DNA of 18,219 nucleotides. It comes from an uncultured Chloroflexota bacterium. Lineage in GTDB: Bacteria > Chloroflexota > Chloroflexia > Chloroflexales > Roseiflexaceae. The position numbers and the translations under genes were made by a program. The stretch spans positions 1 through 18,219 of the forward strand of contig CALFIC010000144.1 of assembly GCA_937876225.1 (NCBI GenBank), written 5' to 3'. The notes below the pieces were generated by a model. The model had not been told where the DNA came from, searched no databases, and saw only the letters and a program-made list of their open reading frames with translations. Of this stretch, positions 1 through 7,255 are shown in pieces; the stretch's first letter is position 1; each line of letters starts with the position of its first letter.

Positions 1-10
1 TCGTTGTGGT

Positions 11-134
11 GCCATGGGGTCATCGGGGGGCGCCATGGGATCATCGGGGGTGCCATGGAATGACACCCGAACATAATGGGGGGCGTCATGGGATCATCGG
101 GGGTGCCATGGAATGACACCCGAACATAATGGGG
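11..134. repeat. G-rich 53-bp tandem repeats, two full copies plus a partial one
   Basis: A 48-base block at 34-81 recurs without change at 87-134, giving a period of 53 bases. The first 19 bases of the unit (GCCATGGGRTCATCGGGGG) also occur alone at 11-29, so the array probably extends to the left beyond the window. Each copy contains GGGTG and CACCC separated by 11 bases and could fold into a small hairpin; several G runs are present. The last copy runs directly into a C7 tract. The period is not a multiple of three, so it is unlikely to encode a repeat protein. No gene is seen in 1-222. Confidence 0.85.
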
Positions 135-202
135 CCCCCCCGTAAGATCGTCGGGGCGTTCGTTGGGGTTAATCTCAGTGTGGCATTGTGTGTATGATTG
201 AC

Positions 203-211
203 TGCTATAAT
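203..211 (+). promoter_or_regulatory. Extended -10 promoter for the two-component operon
   Basis: TGCTATAAT matches the extended -10 consensus (TGnTATAAT) exactly and lies about 30 bases before the response regulator start at 241. No good -35 hexamer sits 16-18 bases upstream, which is compatible with an extended -10 promoter. Confidence 0.6.
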
Positions 212-240
212 TACCGTAAATATTGTTAAGGCTTTTTGTT

Positions 241-936
241 ATGCCACATACCCAGTTTGTTGGGAAGCGGATATTGGTAGTAGATGACGATACCGGTATC
301 CGTGAAATTATTGTCGAATATTTGCGCCATACGGGGTTTTGGGTTCTGGAAGCCGAAAACGGTGTGGTTGCGCTCCAGATCTGCGAGTCCCACCAATTTG
401 ATTGTATTTTGTTGGATCTGACGATGCCCGAAATGGACGGTGAGACCTTTTTACACACATTTCGGCGTACCAACCATACCCCGGTGATTATTGCATCAGC
501 ACGTATCAGCGAAGACGACAAAGTACATTTTTTGGAAATCGGGGCAGATGACTATGTGGTCAAGCCTGCCAATTTACGTGAATTGGTGGCCCGCATGATT
601 GCGGTGTTGCGCCGCAGCACGCAGACCAGCCAACAGGTGTTGCAAACAGACACAATGTCACTCGACCCCAGCCGTCGTAGCGTGCATATGGGTGAGCGCG
701 AAGTGCTTTTTACTCAGACCGAATATCTGATATTTTCGCATTTAATGATCCAAAAAGGAAAACCGCTCAGTCGCTTTGAATTGGCTGATATTGTGTTCGA
801 AGATACGTCGATATTTGGTAATTATCGCAGTATTGATGTCCATATTCGCAATATACGCAAAAAAATCGAATTAGATCCGGAAAATCCGGTCTATATTGTG
901 ATGAAATATGGGATTGGATATATGTTCAATGAGTAA
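241..936 (+). CDS. OmpR/PhoB-family DNA-binding response regulator
   Basis: This 231-residue protein has a receiver domain (about residues 9-125) followed by a winged-helix DNA-binding domain (about 138-231), the usual OmpR/PhoB layout and length. Visible receiver residues are the acidic pocket DDD at 15-17, the phospho-acceptor D59 in LLDLTMP, S86 at the switch Ser/Thr position, Y105 as the aromatic switch and K108 in the KP motif. It should bind promoter DNA once phosphorylated by the kinase encoded next to it. An in-frame TTG at 223 would add six residues, but ATG 241, with TTAAGG upstream, gives the normal receiver N-terminus. The stop codon lies inside the start of the kinase gene, so the two are co-translated. 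The target genes cannot be told from the sequence. Confidence 0.93.
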   Translation: MPHTQFVGKRILVVDDDTGIREIIVEYLRHTGFWVLEAENGVVALQICESHQFDCILLDLTMPEMDGETFLHTFRRTNHTPVIIASARISEDDKVHFLEIGADDYVVKPANLRELVARMIAVLRRSTQTSQQVLQTDTMSLDPSRRSVHMGEREVLFTQTEYLIFSHLMIQKGKPLSRFELADIVFEDTSIFGNYRSIDVHIRNIRKKIELDPENPVYIVMKYGIGYMFNE

Positions 937-2026
937 TAATCTCCCGCCAGACAACAGTATATTTTTTCCATTAGCTGCCCGATTTAAACTCAAAAACTTC
1001 CGTGCGCGTGTGATTGCACTGCTGTATATTGCGACAGTGCCATTGATTATCGTTACGACGATTTGTTTGTGGTGGTTGATGCAATATTGTGTCGCGCCCC
1101 CGCAAATTGGCGTGCCGATGGTCGCTCAATGTGCCACGGCACCGTATTGGGTGTGGGCGGCAATTGTGCTTTGTGCGATGATTTACACCTATTTGTTGGC
1201 GCGTGATGCCTTGACTCGTTTGGACTATATTAGAACCACAATTGTGCGCTCGTTGACGACCAATCAATGGGCTGATGACACTGGATCACAGACCATGTCA
1301 AACGATATGGTGCAATTTATCGGCGATATCGAAGGCCTCAGTAGTGAAGCACACAAACGTATCAGCCAATATCAACAAATTCATGCCAATATGACGCATG
1401 AATTACGCAACCCCCTGCATACCGTGGGGCTGGCGATTGATAGTATGCGCGCCCAAGTGATTGCGCCGACGCCCCAAATGTTGGGATTACTGTATGGTGA
1501 AATTCAACGGGTTCACCGGTTGGTTGATGATATGCAGACGCTGTCGTTGCTTGATCTCGACAAATTTCAAATCATTCCTCAATCAATCCCCCTTGCCGAT
1601 ATCGTGGGGTATGTGGTGGCAAATAAATCAGTAACAGCCAATGTCAAACACATCACACTGGTGGTTGACCCGTCTGATGAAGGACTGATTGTCGATGTCG
1701 ATCCAGACCGCGTGATTCAAGCGTTGATGAATATTATTGACAATGCGATTCGGCATAGTCAGCCCCAGAGTCAGATTCAGATTGGCTATGGTAAGCGCGG
1801 CAATCAACTCTGGATGCGAGTAACTGATACAGGTAATGGGATTACCGCCGACGAATTACCGCATCTGTTTACGCGGTTTTATCGGGGAAGTACCCCGCGT
1901 GGCCAAGGCTCGGGGCTGGGACTTGCGATTGTGCAAGCGATAGTCACCGCCCATCGGGGCACGGTGACGATTGATTCGACGGTGGGGGTGGGTACTGCCG
2001 TCATAATTACCCTACCAGTGTCGTGA
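929..2026 (+). CDS. Membrane-bound sensor histidine kinase with a short extracytoplasmic loop
   Basis: This 365-residue kinase is the partner of the preceding response regulator. Two transmembrane segments (about 28-51 and 73-91) enclose a loop of only about 22 residues that contains two cysteines (C54, C68). The HisKA H-box is MTHELRNPLH with phospho-acceptor H157. The HATPase domain has the N-box around N268-N272, the G1 motif DTGNGI at 300-305 and the G2 motif GSGLGLA at 327-333. A clear HAMP domain is not visible between TM2 and the H-box, only a helical linker. The start at 929 overlaps the regulator by 8 bases. An upstream ATG at 908 (seven more residues) is possible, and neither has a strong ribosome-binding site. 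Such a short loop suggests that the signal is sensed within or at the membrane; this is inference. Confidence 0.92.
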   Translation: MSNNLPPDNSIFFPLAARFKLKNFRARVIALLYIATVPLIIVTTICLWWLMQYCVAPPQIGVPMVAQCATAPYWVWAAIVLCAMIYTYLLARDALTRLDYIRTTIVRSLTTNQWADDTGSQTMSNDMVQFIGDIEGLSSEAHKRISQYQQIHANMTHELRNPLHTVGLAIDSMRAQVIAPTPQMLGLLYGEIQRVHRLVDDMQTLSLLDLDKFQIIPQSIPLADIVGYVVANKSVTANVKHITLVVDPSDEGLIVDVDPDRVIQALMNIIDNAIRHSQPQSQIQIGYGKRGNQLWMRVTDTGNGITADELPHLFTRFYRGSTPRGQGSGLGLAIVQAIVTAHRGTVTIDSTVGVGTAVIITLPVS

Positions 2027-2027
2027 T

Positions 2028-2065
2028 ATACAACGCGCCGAGGCAATTGCCTCGGCGCGTTGTAT
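2028..2065. terminator. 38-bp perfect palindrome, bidirectional terminator between convergent genes
   Basis: The arms at 2028-2046 and 2047-2065 are exactly complementary (19 bp each) around a central AATT. The palindrome starts two bases after the kinase stop and lies 14 bases beyond the stop of the convergent dehydrogenase gene, so it can serve both. There is no T tract on either side, which is unusual for an intrinsic terminator. Confidence 0.8.
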
Positions 2066-2079
2066 CCCAGTGGTAATCG

Positions 2080-2787
2080 TTAGATGGTTTGGCCGGCATA
2101 ATCTTGGGCGCGGAAGAAGTGCCCCGTGGTGCCGTCGGTGAGCAAGGCGGGCACCAATGCGCCAGGTAGCACAGACTCGACGGCGCCGGGAGCGTTGGGG
2201 CCACCCAAGTCGGTGCGCAACCAGCCTGGATCGAGTAGGTTGATGAGCACGCCCGCTGGTGCCAGCTTGCCGGCGGTGTCGGTGACAAATTTATCGACGG
2301 CCGCCTTCGAAATCGAGTAGGCAATTAACTCGGGTTGATCTTTGATGCCCGACGTCAGATTGATGATGCGTCCCCAGCCGCGGCTGACCATGCCCGGAAT
2401 CAGGTTGTGGCAGATGTGGATGAGGGCGGTGACGTTGACGGCAAAGCTGCGCTCGAAATCTACCACTGGGATGTTTTGCCAGTCGCCGCGGTAGGGGGTC
2501 ATGATAGCGGCGTTGTTGTAGACGATGTCGATGCCAGGGGTTTGGCTGTGCACACTAGCTAGCATGGCATCGACTTGGGCGATGTCACTCAATTCGGCGG
2601 CCACTTGGATGACCTGTACGCCAGTGGCGCGCAGATCGGCAGCCAACGCGTCGGTGCCGGCGGTGTCACGGCTATGCAATACCACGTTGCAGCCATAGCT
2701 GGCGAGCCCCATACTGACTTGGCGCCCGACGCCCCGACTGGCACCGGTAATCAACGCCCACTTGCCGCGAATATCAGCTTTTTGCAT
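2080..2787 (-). CDS. Short-chain dehydrogenase/reductase (classical SDR, NADP-type)
   Basis: This 235-residue Rossmann-fold oxidoreductase has the full classical SDR signature: TGASRGVG (14-21) for the dinucleotide, NNAA (91-94), S146 in NLTSG, Y157 and K161 in YSISK, and a PGW..TD element after the catalytic site. R40 at the end of the second strand (HSR) favours NADP(H) over NAD(H). The substrate cannot be read from the sequence. The nearby alpha-rhamnosidase makes a sugar dehydrogenase (for example rhamnose 1-dehydrogenase) conceivable, but FabG-like reductases of many kinds look the same. The chosen ATG at 2787 gives a normal SDR N-terminus; a TTG at 2808 would add seven residues. A LacI-type palindrome lies about 40 bases upstream and may control it. 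Confidence 0.9.
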   Translation of the reverse strand: MQKADIRGKWALITGASRGVGRQVSMGLASYGCNVVLHSRDTAGTDALAADLRATGVQVIQVAAELSDIAQVDAMLASVHSQTPGIDIVYNNAAIMTPYRGDWQNIPVVDFERSFAVNVTALIHICHNLIPGMVSRGWGRIINLTSGIKDQPELIAYSISKAAVDKFVTDTAGKLAPAGVLINLLDPGWLRTDLGGPNAPGAVESVLPGALVPALLTDGTTGHFFRAQDYAGQTI

Positions 2788-2824
2788 GATACATGTCTTT
2801 CTTGTCAAAACGAATTATGCATAA

Positions 2825-2842
2825 TTGGTAAGCGCTTTCCAA
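2825..2842. promoter_or_regulatory. Candidate LacI/GalR-family operator
   Basis: TTGGTAAGCGCTTTCCAA is an 18-base palindrome with a single mismatched pair and a central GCGC/CG step. It matches the general form of LacI-family (LacI/GalR/CcpA) operators such as GGAAAGCGCTTTCC. It lies 37 bases upstream of the dehydrogenase start, a position suited to repression. No LacI-family gene is in the window, so the regulator must be elsewhere. Confidence 0.5.
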
Positions 2843-2885
2843 CGCTACAAGAAGCATTTTAGCGTGGATTTGGGATTTCGGCAAT

Positions 2886-2924
2886 ACCGCACGGGCAGAA
2901 TGCATTGCATTCTACCCGTGCGGT
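2886..2924 (-). terminator. Long hairpin downstream of the rhamnosidase gene
   Basis: The arms 2886-2904 and 2906-2924 pair over 19 positions with one C-A mismatch (2896/2914) around a single-base centre. The hairpin begins 20 bases after the rhamnosidase stop, where a terminator is expected, and isolates that gene from the dehydrogenase promoter. No T tract follows. Confidence 0.65.
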
Positions 2925-2944
2925 GAGATTGATGAATTCAATTC

Positions 2945-5278
2945 CTACAGTGTCGCCGTGCCTCCTGCAGGGATATGCACTGCCCCGCTCGGTAAATTGA
3001 TGACGCCACTGACGCCGGCTGGTAAGGTCACCCGCCCGCGCAAGACGCCGTGATCGCGCCAAAAGGCGCTGTGGATATGGCCGTTAGGGTGAGGAGTAAC
3101 GGCACTGACTCGTTGTAATGGACCCAGTTGTGGCGTGATAGCAACCTGGGTAAAGCCGGGAGTTGCGGGTCGTACCCCTACCAACGTGGCGTGGTAGTGG
3201 AACAAGGGGTGAGCGCCCCAGGCGTGACAATCCGAGCGGGACGGCTCGGGCATTTCGACGGTGGTTTTCAGCCCTTGAGCTGGCAAATCAAACCAGAGTT
3301 GCATGCGCTGCAACAGCTGGTCGATGGCCCCCATGGTACGGTAGGTTTCGAACAGATAATGACTGAAATAAATCGTCGCACGCGCCATGTCGGGGCGCGT
3401 CAAGAGCGCCTGTTGCATTTTGGCGATATGGCTGGGTTTGGCGATGCCACTCAGGATGGCGAGGCATTGGGCATGCTCACTCACCAACGATTCTCCTGCC
3501 ACTTCGTAATAAACGCCGGCGGTCTCGTCCCACAAATGGGCGTCGAGGGCATCGCGGGTTTGAGCGGCATGGGCGCGCCAGCGCGTGGCCATACTGGCTT
3601 CGCCGTAGTGCGTTTCGAGGTCGGCGGCCAGCTCGAGGGTGTAAACGAGGTGCCAGTTAATGGTGGCACAGGGGTGGCGGTCGGCGAGGGGCGGCATGCC
3701 TCCTTGCCAGTCTGGCACCCAGTCCACAAAGTTCCAGCCAGCAGGTGGGTTGATGAGCCCGTCAGGACGACGTTGTGACAAAAAGGCGTCTAGCACGTTG
3801 CGGATGCCCGGCAACATGGTTTTGACCAGATCGGCATGCGTGCGCCAATAGGCGATGTCATGCACCATGGCAATCCACCACAGCGAAAAGGGCGGGATGA
3901 TTTGTTGCACACGACTCGGGTAGCGTGATTGGGTCAAATTGCTGGGAATGCGTGATTGATGAAACAATTTGATGGCCTTGGCCGGCAAACGGTCGTCGCC
4001 GGTGAGCACATGGGTGACCAGCGCTTCGAGGCGGGTATCGCCCACATACATGAGTTGCTCGTAGTAGGGGCAATCCATGTAGGTTTCGTGGGCACACATC
4101 TGCAACACCCGTTGCATCATGGGGATAACTGAGGTCAGGCGTGGATCGTCACAATCAAAGGTGCCGCTGAATTGGAACGGATAGCCGGTTTCGGCGATGG
4201 TGATGCGCTCGATGACGAGTGGTGTCTCTGCGGTGGCGACACAGATTTCGATGTAGCGTCCCGATTGCCACCACAAACTGGTATGAGTGGCATTGGCTGA
4301 ACCATCACTGATAAAGGTATCGCCGACGCCATTAAAAAATTTGCCGTTGATTTCGTTGCGGTTGGTTTTGACCCGAAAAAACTCTGCAGGATTACTACTC
4401 AGTGCCTCTTCCCAGTCGATGCGCACGCTGGCGTCTCGCCCGCCACTAATGATGAGTTGGGGATACGCACAGACATATTCGTCAATGTCGATGATGACCC
4501 GTTGAATGGTATGAGCGGGGATGGTGAGGGGCGCCGTGCCATTGAGCAGCGCTTGCCACCCCTCATACAGATTTGTGCGGTCACGAGTTGGGTCAACGGC
4601 TTGGTGCATGCTTTGGCTGGCTGGGGTATCGTCGATATAGCGTACGTTGCCCAGATTGCGTGAGTCGTGGCGCATGGGGGGCAGTGGGGCGGGCTGGAGG
4701 TGTTTGCCACTGCCTAGCTCATAATCAATCAAACTATCTTCGCCATGATAGACACTTAGTGTTGGTTGCCAATCAGTGCCTGCGCCGTGTTGCCAATCCC
4801 AGTTGTGTTGACGGGCATCAAAAATAATATTGCAGCCAGTACCCCAGGCTTGCTTGGGCGGGGTAAAGCTGTAGCTACTCAGTGATTTGGCCTGCCATGG
4901 GGCGCTACCGGTGGCGACGGTGGAGTTCCATTGGTCATTACTCGCCACGATGAAGCTATGGCTATGGCCGATCTGGGCATAGGCGGCCTGATCGCCGAGG
5001 CTCCAGACGAGCGCGGCCAAATGATGAATACCGGCGCCAAGTGTGAGGGTGTGACTGTGGTAATGCCACATGCTTTTGTCGCCCCGCTCGGGTCCACGAC
5101 TGAGGCATTCGCCATTGACATAAAACTCAAATCGTTCATCGCCACTCACCTGTACCGGGATAGTGCTCGGGGCGGTGAGAGTGATGGAGAGGTGAAACAC
5201 GGTTACTTGGGGTGGGGTGGCGGCGCTGCCGCGAATCCATTTGGCGGGCCATCGTCCATGTTGATGCCATTGCGTCAT
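2945..5278 (-). CDS. GH78-type alpha-L-rhamnosidase, probably cytoplasmic
   Basis: This 777-residue glycoside hydrolase is expected to release terminal alpha-L-rhamnose from oligosaccharides or glycosides by inversion. The N-terminal half carries beta-sandwich domains typical of the family (WPAKWI near residue 10, the FYVNG/GPERGD stretch at 52-67, typical of rhamnosidase N-domains). The C-terminal half is the (alpha/alpha)6 barrel. The block DCPYYEQLMYVGD places acidic residues D402, E407 and D414 at +0, +5 and +12, the same spacing as D567, E572 and D579 of Bacillus RhaB. E675 in TTVEMPE may be the remaining catalytic acid, and SDCHAWGAHP (682-691) is another family block. No signal peptide is seen, so its substrate is probably imported. 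ATG 5278 is preceded by AGG; the longer open frame adds 19 unlikely residues. Related activities on other deoxysugars cannot be excluded. Confidence 0.85.
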   Translation of the reverse strand: MTQWHQHGRWPAKWIRGSAATPPQVTVFHLSITLTAPSTIPVQVSGDERFEFYVNGECLSRGPERGDKSMWHYHSHTLTLGAGIHHLAALVWSLGDQAAYAQIGHSHSFIVASNDQWNSTVATGSAPWQAKSLSSYSFTPPKQAWGTGCNIIFDARQHNWDWQHGAGTDWQPTLSVYHGEDSLIDYELGSGKHLQPAPLPPMRHDSRNLGNVRYIDDTPASQSMHQAVDPTRDRTNLYEGWQALLNGTAPLTIPAHTIQRVIIDIDEYVCAYPQLIISGGRDASVRIDWEEALSSNPAEFFRVKTNRNEINGKFFNGVGDTFISDGSANATHTSLWWQSGRYIEICVATAETPLVIERITIAETGYPFQFSGTFDCDDPRLTSVIPMMQRVLQMCAHETYMDCPYYEQLMYVGDTRLEALVTHVLTGDDRLPAKAIKLFHQSRIPSNLTQSRYPSRVQQIIPPFSLWWIAMVHDIAYWRTHADLVKTMLPGIRNVLDAFLSQRRPDGLINPPAGWNFVDWVPDWQGGMPPLADRHPCATINWHLVYTLELAADLETHYGEASMATRWRAHAAQTRDALDAHLWDETAGVYYEVAGESLVSEHAQCLAILSGIAKPSHIAKMQQALLTRPDMARATIYFSHYLFETYRTMGAIDQLLQRMQLWFDLPAQGLKTTVEMPEPSRSDCHAWGAHPLFHYHATLVGVRPATPGFTQVAITPQLGPLQRVSAVTPHPNGHIHSAFWRDHGVLRGRVTLPAGVSGVINLPSGAVHIPAGGTATL

Positions 5279-5318
5279 TGCAGTGCCTGTTTTCTTTTGG
5301 CAAAAAGGATATGGCAAT

Positions 5319-5324
5319 ATTATA
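5319..5324 (-). promoter_or_regulatory. Possible -10 box for the rhamnosidase gene
   Basis: On the minus strand these bases read TATAAT, 40 bases before the rhamnosidase start and directly at the foot of the preceding hairpin. No convincing -35 element was found, so this is only a candidate. Confidence 0.3.
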
Positions 5325-5363
5325 CAACCGTACAAACGCAGCAGGCTGCGTCTGTACGGTTGT
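5324..5363 (-). terminator. Hairpin terminator of the FMN reductase gene
   Basis: The arms 5324-5341 and 5346-5363 pair over 18 positions with one mismatch (5335/5352) around a CAGG loop. It lies 35 bases after the reductase stop and separates that module from the rhamnosidase gene. The following bases on the minus strand are AT-rich but not a T run. Confidence 0.7.
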
Positions 5364-5398
5364 GTCCTCTGCGTACCCTGTGCGCGACAATAAAGATA

Positions 5399-5950
5399 TT
5401 AGCGTTGTGCCCAGATCACCAAGGCAGCCACGAAATCTCGCAAATGGTCACGGACTTTGTGGTCTACCAGTTCGCCATCTTTAAATGTCTCGCTCAAACT
5501 AATCATCAGCTCCGGTTGAGGCATGATGAGCATGCGACAGCCGTTGAGCATGGTGCGGAGCATGACGAGTGCCCGTACGCCACTAAATTTGCCACCGCCG
5601 ACACTAAATGCTGCGACCGGTTTTTTGGCGAGGGCTGACTTCATGAATGGTCGTGACGCCCAGTCGAGGGCGTTTTTGAGCACGCCTGGCGGAGCATGGT
5701 TGTATTCGGGGGTGGCGATAAGGACGGCGTCAGCCTCACGGATTTGTTGGCGTAGCCGCAACACACTGGCTGGCGTGGTGCTTTCGTCGGCGGGATCCAA
5801 CTCTTCGTTGTAGAGCGGCAAATCACCGATTTCGGCGATGGTCATGGTGACATCTGGTCCGAGCAGTTTTTGGGCTTCGATGACGAGCGCCCGTGTGTAT
5901 GACTTTGAGCGAATGCTCCCCACAATTGCGACGATATGCATGAAATTCAT
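5399..5950 (-). CDS. NADPH-dependent FMN reductase / quinone reductase (flavodoxin-like)
   Basis: This 183-residue flavodoxin-like protein belongs to the NADPH-dependent FMN reductase family (ArsH/ChrR/azoreductase-like). The FMN phosphate loop is GSIRSKSYTR at 11-20 and the flavin-contacting PEYNHAPPGVLKNALDW motif begins at residue 81; both are family hallmarks, and the length is typical. Members reduce free flavin, quinones, azo dyes or chromate in the cytosol, usually as dimers. Which substrate applies here is unknown. ATG 5950 follows AAAGGA closely; a second ATG at 5941 would also give a good N-terminus. It lies 7 bases downstream of the DUF6069-like gene, so the two form an operon, and the divergent MarR module suggests control by oxidative or electrophile stress. 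Confidence 0.9.
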   Translation of the reverse strand: MNFMHIVAIVGSIRSKSYTRALVIEAQKLLGPDVTMTIAEIGDLPLYNEELDPADESTTPASVLRLRQQIREADAVLIATPEYNHAPPGVLKNALDWASRPFMKSALAKKPVAAFSVGGGKFSGVRALVMLRTMLNGCRMLIMPQPELMISLSETFKDGELVDHKVRDHLRDFVAALVIWAQR

Positions 5951-5957
5951 TAATCCT

Positions 5958-6371
5958 TTATTTGCGTGTTTGGGTGGTATATACCCAGACGGCTACGATG
6001 CCAGCGACGATGTGCATCAGACCAAGCGAGATTTTGTCACCAGTAGCGGGGACTTCGAGCACGCCAACCATTGATACGAACACAAATACGCCGGCGACAA
6101 TTTGAAAGAGTCGGACGGGGTTGGCACTGATACGGTTGAAAATGGCCAGGACGCCGCCACCGATGAATGTCGTGATGGTGGTGGCCAAAATGACTGCGAT
6201 CAATGGCACTTGCATCATGCCACTCGCATCAGCCATGCTGGGGTCCATGGCGGGGACACTCAGCGTCAGCCCCGTTTGGAGGGCGATGAACCAAATGATG
6301 AGATTGGCGATACTGCCAATTAGGGCACCGATGGCGCCAGCGCGCAGGATTCGTGCGGTGTCGACCTTCAT
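5958..6371 (-). CDS. DUF6069-like four-helix membrane protein
   Basis: This 137-residue integral membrane protein has four hydrophobic segments (about 10-32, 54-76, 86-106 and 114-132) with the ARILRAGAIGALIGSIANLIIW start recognisable from the DUF6069 family; the family assignment is from memory of its pattern. No function is known for that family and no catalytic residues stand out. The start at ATG 6371 is preceded by GAGAAAG. The longer frame upstream would add 33 polar residues and is unlikely. It is followed after 7 bases by the FMN reductase gene, so both are probably made from one transcript. A small palindrome (6391-6402) lies 20 bases upstream. Confidence 0.75.
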   Translation of the reverse strand: MKVDTARILRAGAIGALIGSIANLIIWFIALQTGLTLSVPAMDPSMADASGMMQVPLIAVILATTITTFIGGGVLAIFNRISANPVRLFQIVAGVFVFVSMVGVLEVPATGDKISLGLMHIVAGIVAVWVYTTQTRK

Positions 6372-6390
6372 AATTAGACTTTCTCGATGT

Positions 6391-6402
6391 GTGCAGTTGC
6401 AC
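6391..6402. promoter_or_regulatory. Small palindrome upstream of the DUF6069-like gene
   Basis: GTGCAGTTGCAC has 5-bp arms around GT and lies 20 bases before the start codon at 6371, where a repressor could act. It does not resemble the palindrome in front of marR. A TA repeat and ATATCGATAT (6416-6425) follow further upstream and may contain the promoter. Evidence is positional only. Confidence 0.3.
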
Positions 6403-6464
6403 CGGCGGTATATATATATCGATATGGGGGAATTCCGTTGGCCCATAGTGATATCAGGATATGT

Positions 6465-6495
6465 GCACACTATCGAAGGTATTTCGATAGTGTGC
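6465..6495 (-). terminator. Hairpin downstream of the marR gene
   Basis: A perfect 13-bp stem (GCACACTATCGAA, 6465-6477, with 6483-6495) closes a GGTAT loop. It starts 10 bases after the MarR stop codon, so it probably terminates that gene before the DUF6069-like gene. No T tract follows in the minus direction. Confidence 0.65.
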
Positions 6496-6505
6496 TAGTG
6501 AAAAA

Positions 6506-6943
6506 TTACGAGCAATCGGTGGTGAATTCACCGTTTTCACCATTGCTCACTACCCGCTGTAGCCATTGATTCAATAGTGCAAGCTCTGCAGGCGTGAATC
6601 CAGCAAACAACGTGGCGGCGACTTTTGCATGAATGTCGGCTACACTCTCGCAGACCCCATCCCCACATGCGGTGAGGGTGATGTACTTGACCCGCGCATC
6701 ACAATCACTGGTATGTTGCTCTATAAAACCATTTACGAGCAAGCGATCTATTAAGCCAGCCAAGGTGGCCGAACGTACGCCGAGGATTTGTTGGAGCTGA
6801 CGTTGTTCGATTTGCTGCGCTTGTTTGACCTGGAGCAAGAGGTCAAGTTGGGCGGTGGTGAGATTGTGTGCTGCGAGGGCAGCATCTACGCGTTGCTTTC
6901 CAGCATGGTATGAGCGGCGTAACCAAAACAATGGACAATCCAT
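6506..6943 (-). CDS. MarR-family transcriptional regulator
   Basis: This 145-residue protein has the MarR winged-helix: helices around 46-72 (QRQLQQILGVRSATLAGLIDRL, recognition helix), then the wing with D..ARVKYITLT at 81-91, the family's DxR...LT pattern. It should bind a palindromic operator as a dimer and release it upon ligand or thiol modification. It has five cysteines (C3, C81, C93, C98, C144), high for a protein of this size. One is near the N-terminus, somewhat as in OhrR-type redox sensors, although the spacing is not the same. The start at 6943 has AGGATAGG upstream. A 16-base palindrome 17-32 bases before the start suggests autorepression. The genes next in line (membrane protein, FMN reductase) are likely targets. 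Confidence 0.9.
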   Translation of the reverse strand: MDCPLFWLRRSYHAGKQRVDAALAAHNLTTAQLDLLLQVKQAQQIEQRQLQQILGVRSATLAGLIDRLLVNGFIEQHTSDCDARVKYITLTACGDGVCESVADIHAKVAATLFAGFTPAELALLNQWLQRVVSNGENGEFTTDCS

Positions 6944-6959
6944 AAATACCTATCCTTTT

Positions 6960-6975
6960 TGCTAGCACGCTAGCA
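6960..6975. promoter_or_regulatory. Palindromic MarR operator candidate
   Basis: TGCTAGC and GCTAGCA flank a central AC, forming a perfect 7-2-7 inverted repeat, a size and form typical of MarR-family operators. It lies just upstream of the marR ribosome-binding site, where bound protein would block its own transcription. A half site (TGCTAG) recurs at 6493-6498. Confidence 0.6.
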
Positions 6976-7130
6976 TAATACTGAATATTTAGGCACGTGT
7001 CAAATAGGTATGCAAGTGTCCGTTTATAGGCTAAATTTTTGTATACCAAACGTATAGCAATTGCATGAAAATGTAGACAATTTGCATAAATAGTTACAAT
7101 ATTTTGCAAACCTATTATTCAATTTGTGCA

Positions 7131-7139
7131 TGATATAAT
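7131..7139 (+). promoter_or_regulatory. Extended -10 promoter of the membrane protein-bchD operon
   Basis: TGATATAAT matches the extended -10 consensus exactly. It would start transcription near 7146, giving a leader of about 110 bases before the membrane protein gene at 7256. No good -35 is present at 16-18 bases upstream, as for the promoter at 203-211. Confidence 0.55.
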
Positions 7140-7241
7140 CGCTTCCAGAACATCAACGCACATATCAAATACCATTTTGCCATAACCGTTCCTGTTCATT
7201 CATTGCAAAGCATTTGTCAATAATTCAATCTGACATCATGC

Positions 7242-7248
7242 AAAGGAG
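7242..7248 (+). promoter_or_regulatory. Ribosome-binding site that fixes the start at 7256
   Basis: AAAGGAG lies 7 bases before ATG 7256. This favours that start over the in-frame TTG at 7214 and ATG at 7238, which lack such a site. Confidence 0.75.
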
Positions 7249-7255
7249 CATCGTT

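Larger units (their letters stand above)
6944..7255. other. AT-rich intergenic region between marR and the chelatase cluster
   Basis: This 312-base stretch separates the divergent marR and chelatase transcription units and contains no convincing gene. It holds the marR palindrome (6960-6975), several TTGCAT/TTGCAA elements, and an extended -10 promoter for the rightward operon (7131-7139). The roughly 100-base leader after that promoter shows no riboswitch fold that I recognise. Confidence 0.6.

Noticed and set aside
11..134. Possible CRISPR array
   Set aside because: Units are adjacent with no unique spacers, only about two copies, and no cas genes.
1..140. Open reading on the minus strand through the 53-bp repeats
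   Set aside because: The period is not a multiple of three, the frame has no start signal, and repeats shift frame between copies.
3128..3778. 216-residue open frame opposite the rhamnosidase
   Set aside because: Antisense shadow of conserved GH78 barrel sequence, with no recognisable domain.
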